Origin: Acidobacteriota bacterium
GTDB taxonomy: Bacteria; Acidobacteriota; Terriglobia; Terriglobales; Acidobacteriaceae
Assembly: GCA_021798655.1 (NCBI GenBank)
Contig: JAJZFE010000153.1
Span: 1 to 7,181 of the forward strand
Length of the DNA: 7,181 nt
Direction: 5' to 3'
The position numbers and the translations under genes were made by a program. This document shows positions 6,080 to 7,181 of the stretch, piece by piece (position 1 is the stretch's first letter; each line of letters opens with the position of its first letter). The notes below the pieces were generated by a model that was given only the letters and a program-made list of their open reading frames with translations, was not told the origin of the DNA and did no database searches.

Positions 6080-7181
6080 CTAACCCATCAGCCCCAGCAA
6101 CCGCACGATCGCCAGCGCATTCGTCGTGCGGTTCACGCCCGCCTTCAGCACGTAATCGAACCCCAGCGGATCGTCCTCGTTCGGGCTCGCCATATGCACA
6201 TTGCGCCCGCGCAGTTCGGCGATCTCCGCCAGCTCAGCCAGCGCCAGGTCATGCGTAGACAGCGCGCCAATCGCTCCCGCCGCGCACAGCCCCCGCACCA
6301 CCGCCTCCGCCGCCGCGCGACGATCCGCTGAGTTCGTCCCGCTCAAAATCTCATCAATCAAAAACAGCGTCTGTGCCGGGTTCTCCCGCGCCACCTGCAA
6401 CACCGCGCGCAGTCGCTCCACCTCCGCCAGGAACTTCGACTTGCCCTCCGCCAGCGAGTCACGAATCGCCAGCGACGCACCCACCCGCAGCGCACTCAGT
6501 CGCAACCGCTTCGCCGGCACCGGCGCACCCGCCAGCGCCAGCAGCGCATTCGCTCCGACCGTCCGCAGCAGCGTCGATTTGCCCGCCATGTTCGACCCCG
6601 AGATCAGCAGAAACTGCTGCGCCGTCCCCGCTGAAACACCCAGCACGATATCGTTCGCCACCGCCTTCTCCCGCGGCAGCAACGGATGCACCATCGCCAC
6701 AGCCTCAAACGTCGCCGCGCCCTCCACAATCTCGGGATACACATTCGCCGTGTGCTCTGCCGCATAGGTCGCCAGCGCCAGCAGCGCCTCCAGCTCCGAC
6801 CACGCCGCCAGCCATCGCCGCATCGGCTCACCGTGCCGCGCCTTCCAGCGTTGCAGCCCGAACATCGCCTGCGTGCCGCCGCAGAACAGCACCGTCAGCA
6901 CGGAGAACCACTCCTTCTCCCGATGCTCCACCACCATCAGCCAGCGCTCCAGCAACCCCAGCGCCTCCTCCTGCCCGGCACACTCGCGCTGCAACTCCTG
7001 CAGCCGCTCCGACTGAAAGCTCGCAGTCTGTACCATCCGCAACCCGCGCCGCAGGATCGCCGTCTGCCCAAACAGCCGCTTCGCCGCCTTCAACTCCACC
7101 GTCGCCTGCGGCCGCAGCCACAGGCACAGCATCCCCTGCGCCAGCAGCAGAGACTCCAGCGGTCGCAGCCACACTCCCAGC
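6080..7181 (-). CDS. MutS-family ATPase, membrane-associated type (N-terminus outside window)
   Basis: The C-terminal 366 or so codons are visible, and the frame stays open to the window edge, so the start lies outside. In numbering from the GTG at 7174 (probably internal) there is a helical lever/core-like region with hydrophobic stretches at about 8-20 and 90-106. The MutS ATPase follows: Walker A GSNMAGKST (193-201), the signature region SLAEGKSKFLAEV (240-252), Walker B LFLIDE (270-275) followed by SGTNSADRR, and the switch histidine in STHD (H308). It ends in GVNRTTNALAIVRLLGL, typical of a short MutS-like family found in Acidobacteriota and Bacteroidota that lacks the mismatch-binding domain and often carries membrane segments. 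It is therefore unlikely to be the main mismatch repair MutS; its role is not established. It runs convergent to fabH. Confidence 0.9.
   Translation of the reverse strand, partial: LGVWLRPLESLLLAQGMLCLWLRPQATVELKAAKRLFGQTAILRRGLRMVQTASFQSERLQELQRECAGQEEALGLLERWLMVVEHREKEWFSVLTVLFCGGTQAMFGLQRWKARHGEPMRRWLAAWSELEALLALATYAAEHTANVYPEIVEGAATFEAVAMVHPLLPREKAVANDIVLGVSAGTAQQFLLISGSNMAGKSTLLRTVGANALLALAGAPVPAKRLRLSALRVGASLAIRDSLAEGKSKFLAEVERLRAVLQVARENPAQTLFLIDEILSGTNSADRRAAAEAVVRGLCAAGAIGALSTHDLALAELAEIAELRGRNVHMASPNEDDPLGFDYVLKAGVNRTTNALAIVRLLGLMG

Overview
The window is chromosomal DNA, by eye about 60-65% G+C. It carries mainly core genes in an arrangement and style that suggest a soil Acidobacteriota of the Terriglobia type (Granulicella/Terriglobus/Edaphobacter-like). 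That assignment is inference. It rests on the base composition, the flavour of the AlaRS and FabH proteins, and a short palindromic repeat of the GTCAT...GCGGAG...GCAT kind that I associate with these genomes. No database search was possible.

Layout, left to right. A heptamer tandem repeat and the possible start of a minus-strand gene lie at the left edge. Next comes alaS (alanyl-tRNA synthetase, minus strand, 1008 codons), unusually long because of two in-frame insertions. A 64-bp divergent intergenic region follows, then a type II toxin-antitoxin pair on the plus strand: a Phd/YefM-like antitoxin and a PIN-domain toxin whose reading frames overlap by 17 bases. Downstream is a small membrane protein of the VTT/DedA-like (YqaA-type) class, and 23 bp after it the bacterial SRP RNA gene (ffs, about 98 nt hairpin). 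Then comes fabH (beta-ketoacyl-ACP synthase III), best started at a TTG behind a strong Shine-Dalgarno sequence. A convergent intergenic region holds an inverted repeat and a second copy of the palindromic repeat. The window ends inside a minus-strand MutS-family ATPase that lacks its N-terminus here.

The genes do not form one pathway. They are housekeeping functions (tRNA charging, protein targeting, initiation of fatty acid synthesis), with a toxin-antitoxin module placed back to back with alaS. The most notable feature is alaS itself. One in-frame insertion is a copy of the intergenic palindromic repeat, translated as part of the enzyme. A second insertion of about 70 residues lies in a tract of about 310 bp with only about 47% G+C and unusual codons. 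That tract also covers conserved AlaRS residues beyond the insertion, which suggests recombination with a foreign alaS rather than simple insertion. I see no CRISPR array, insertion sequence, phage gene or tRNA gene.
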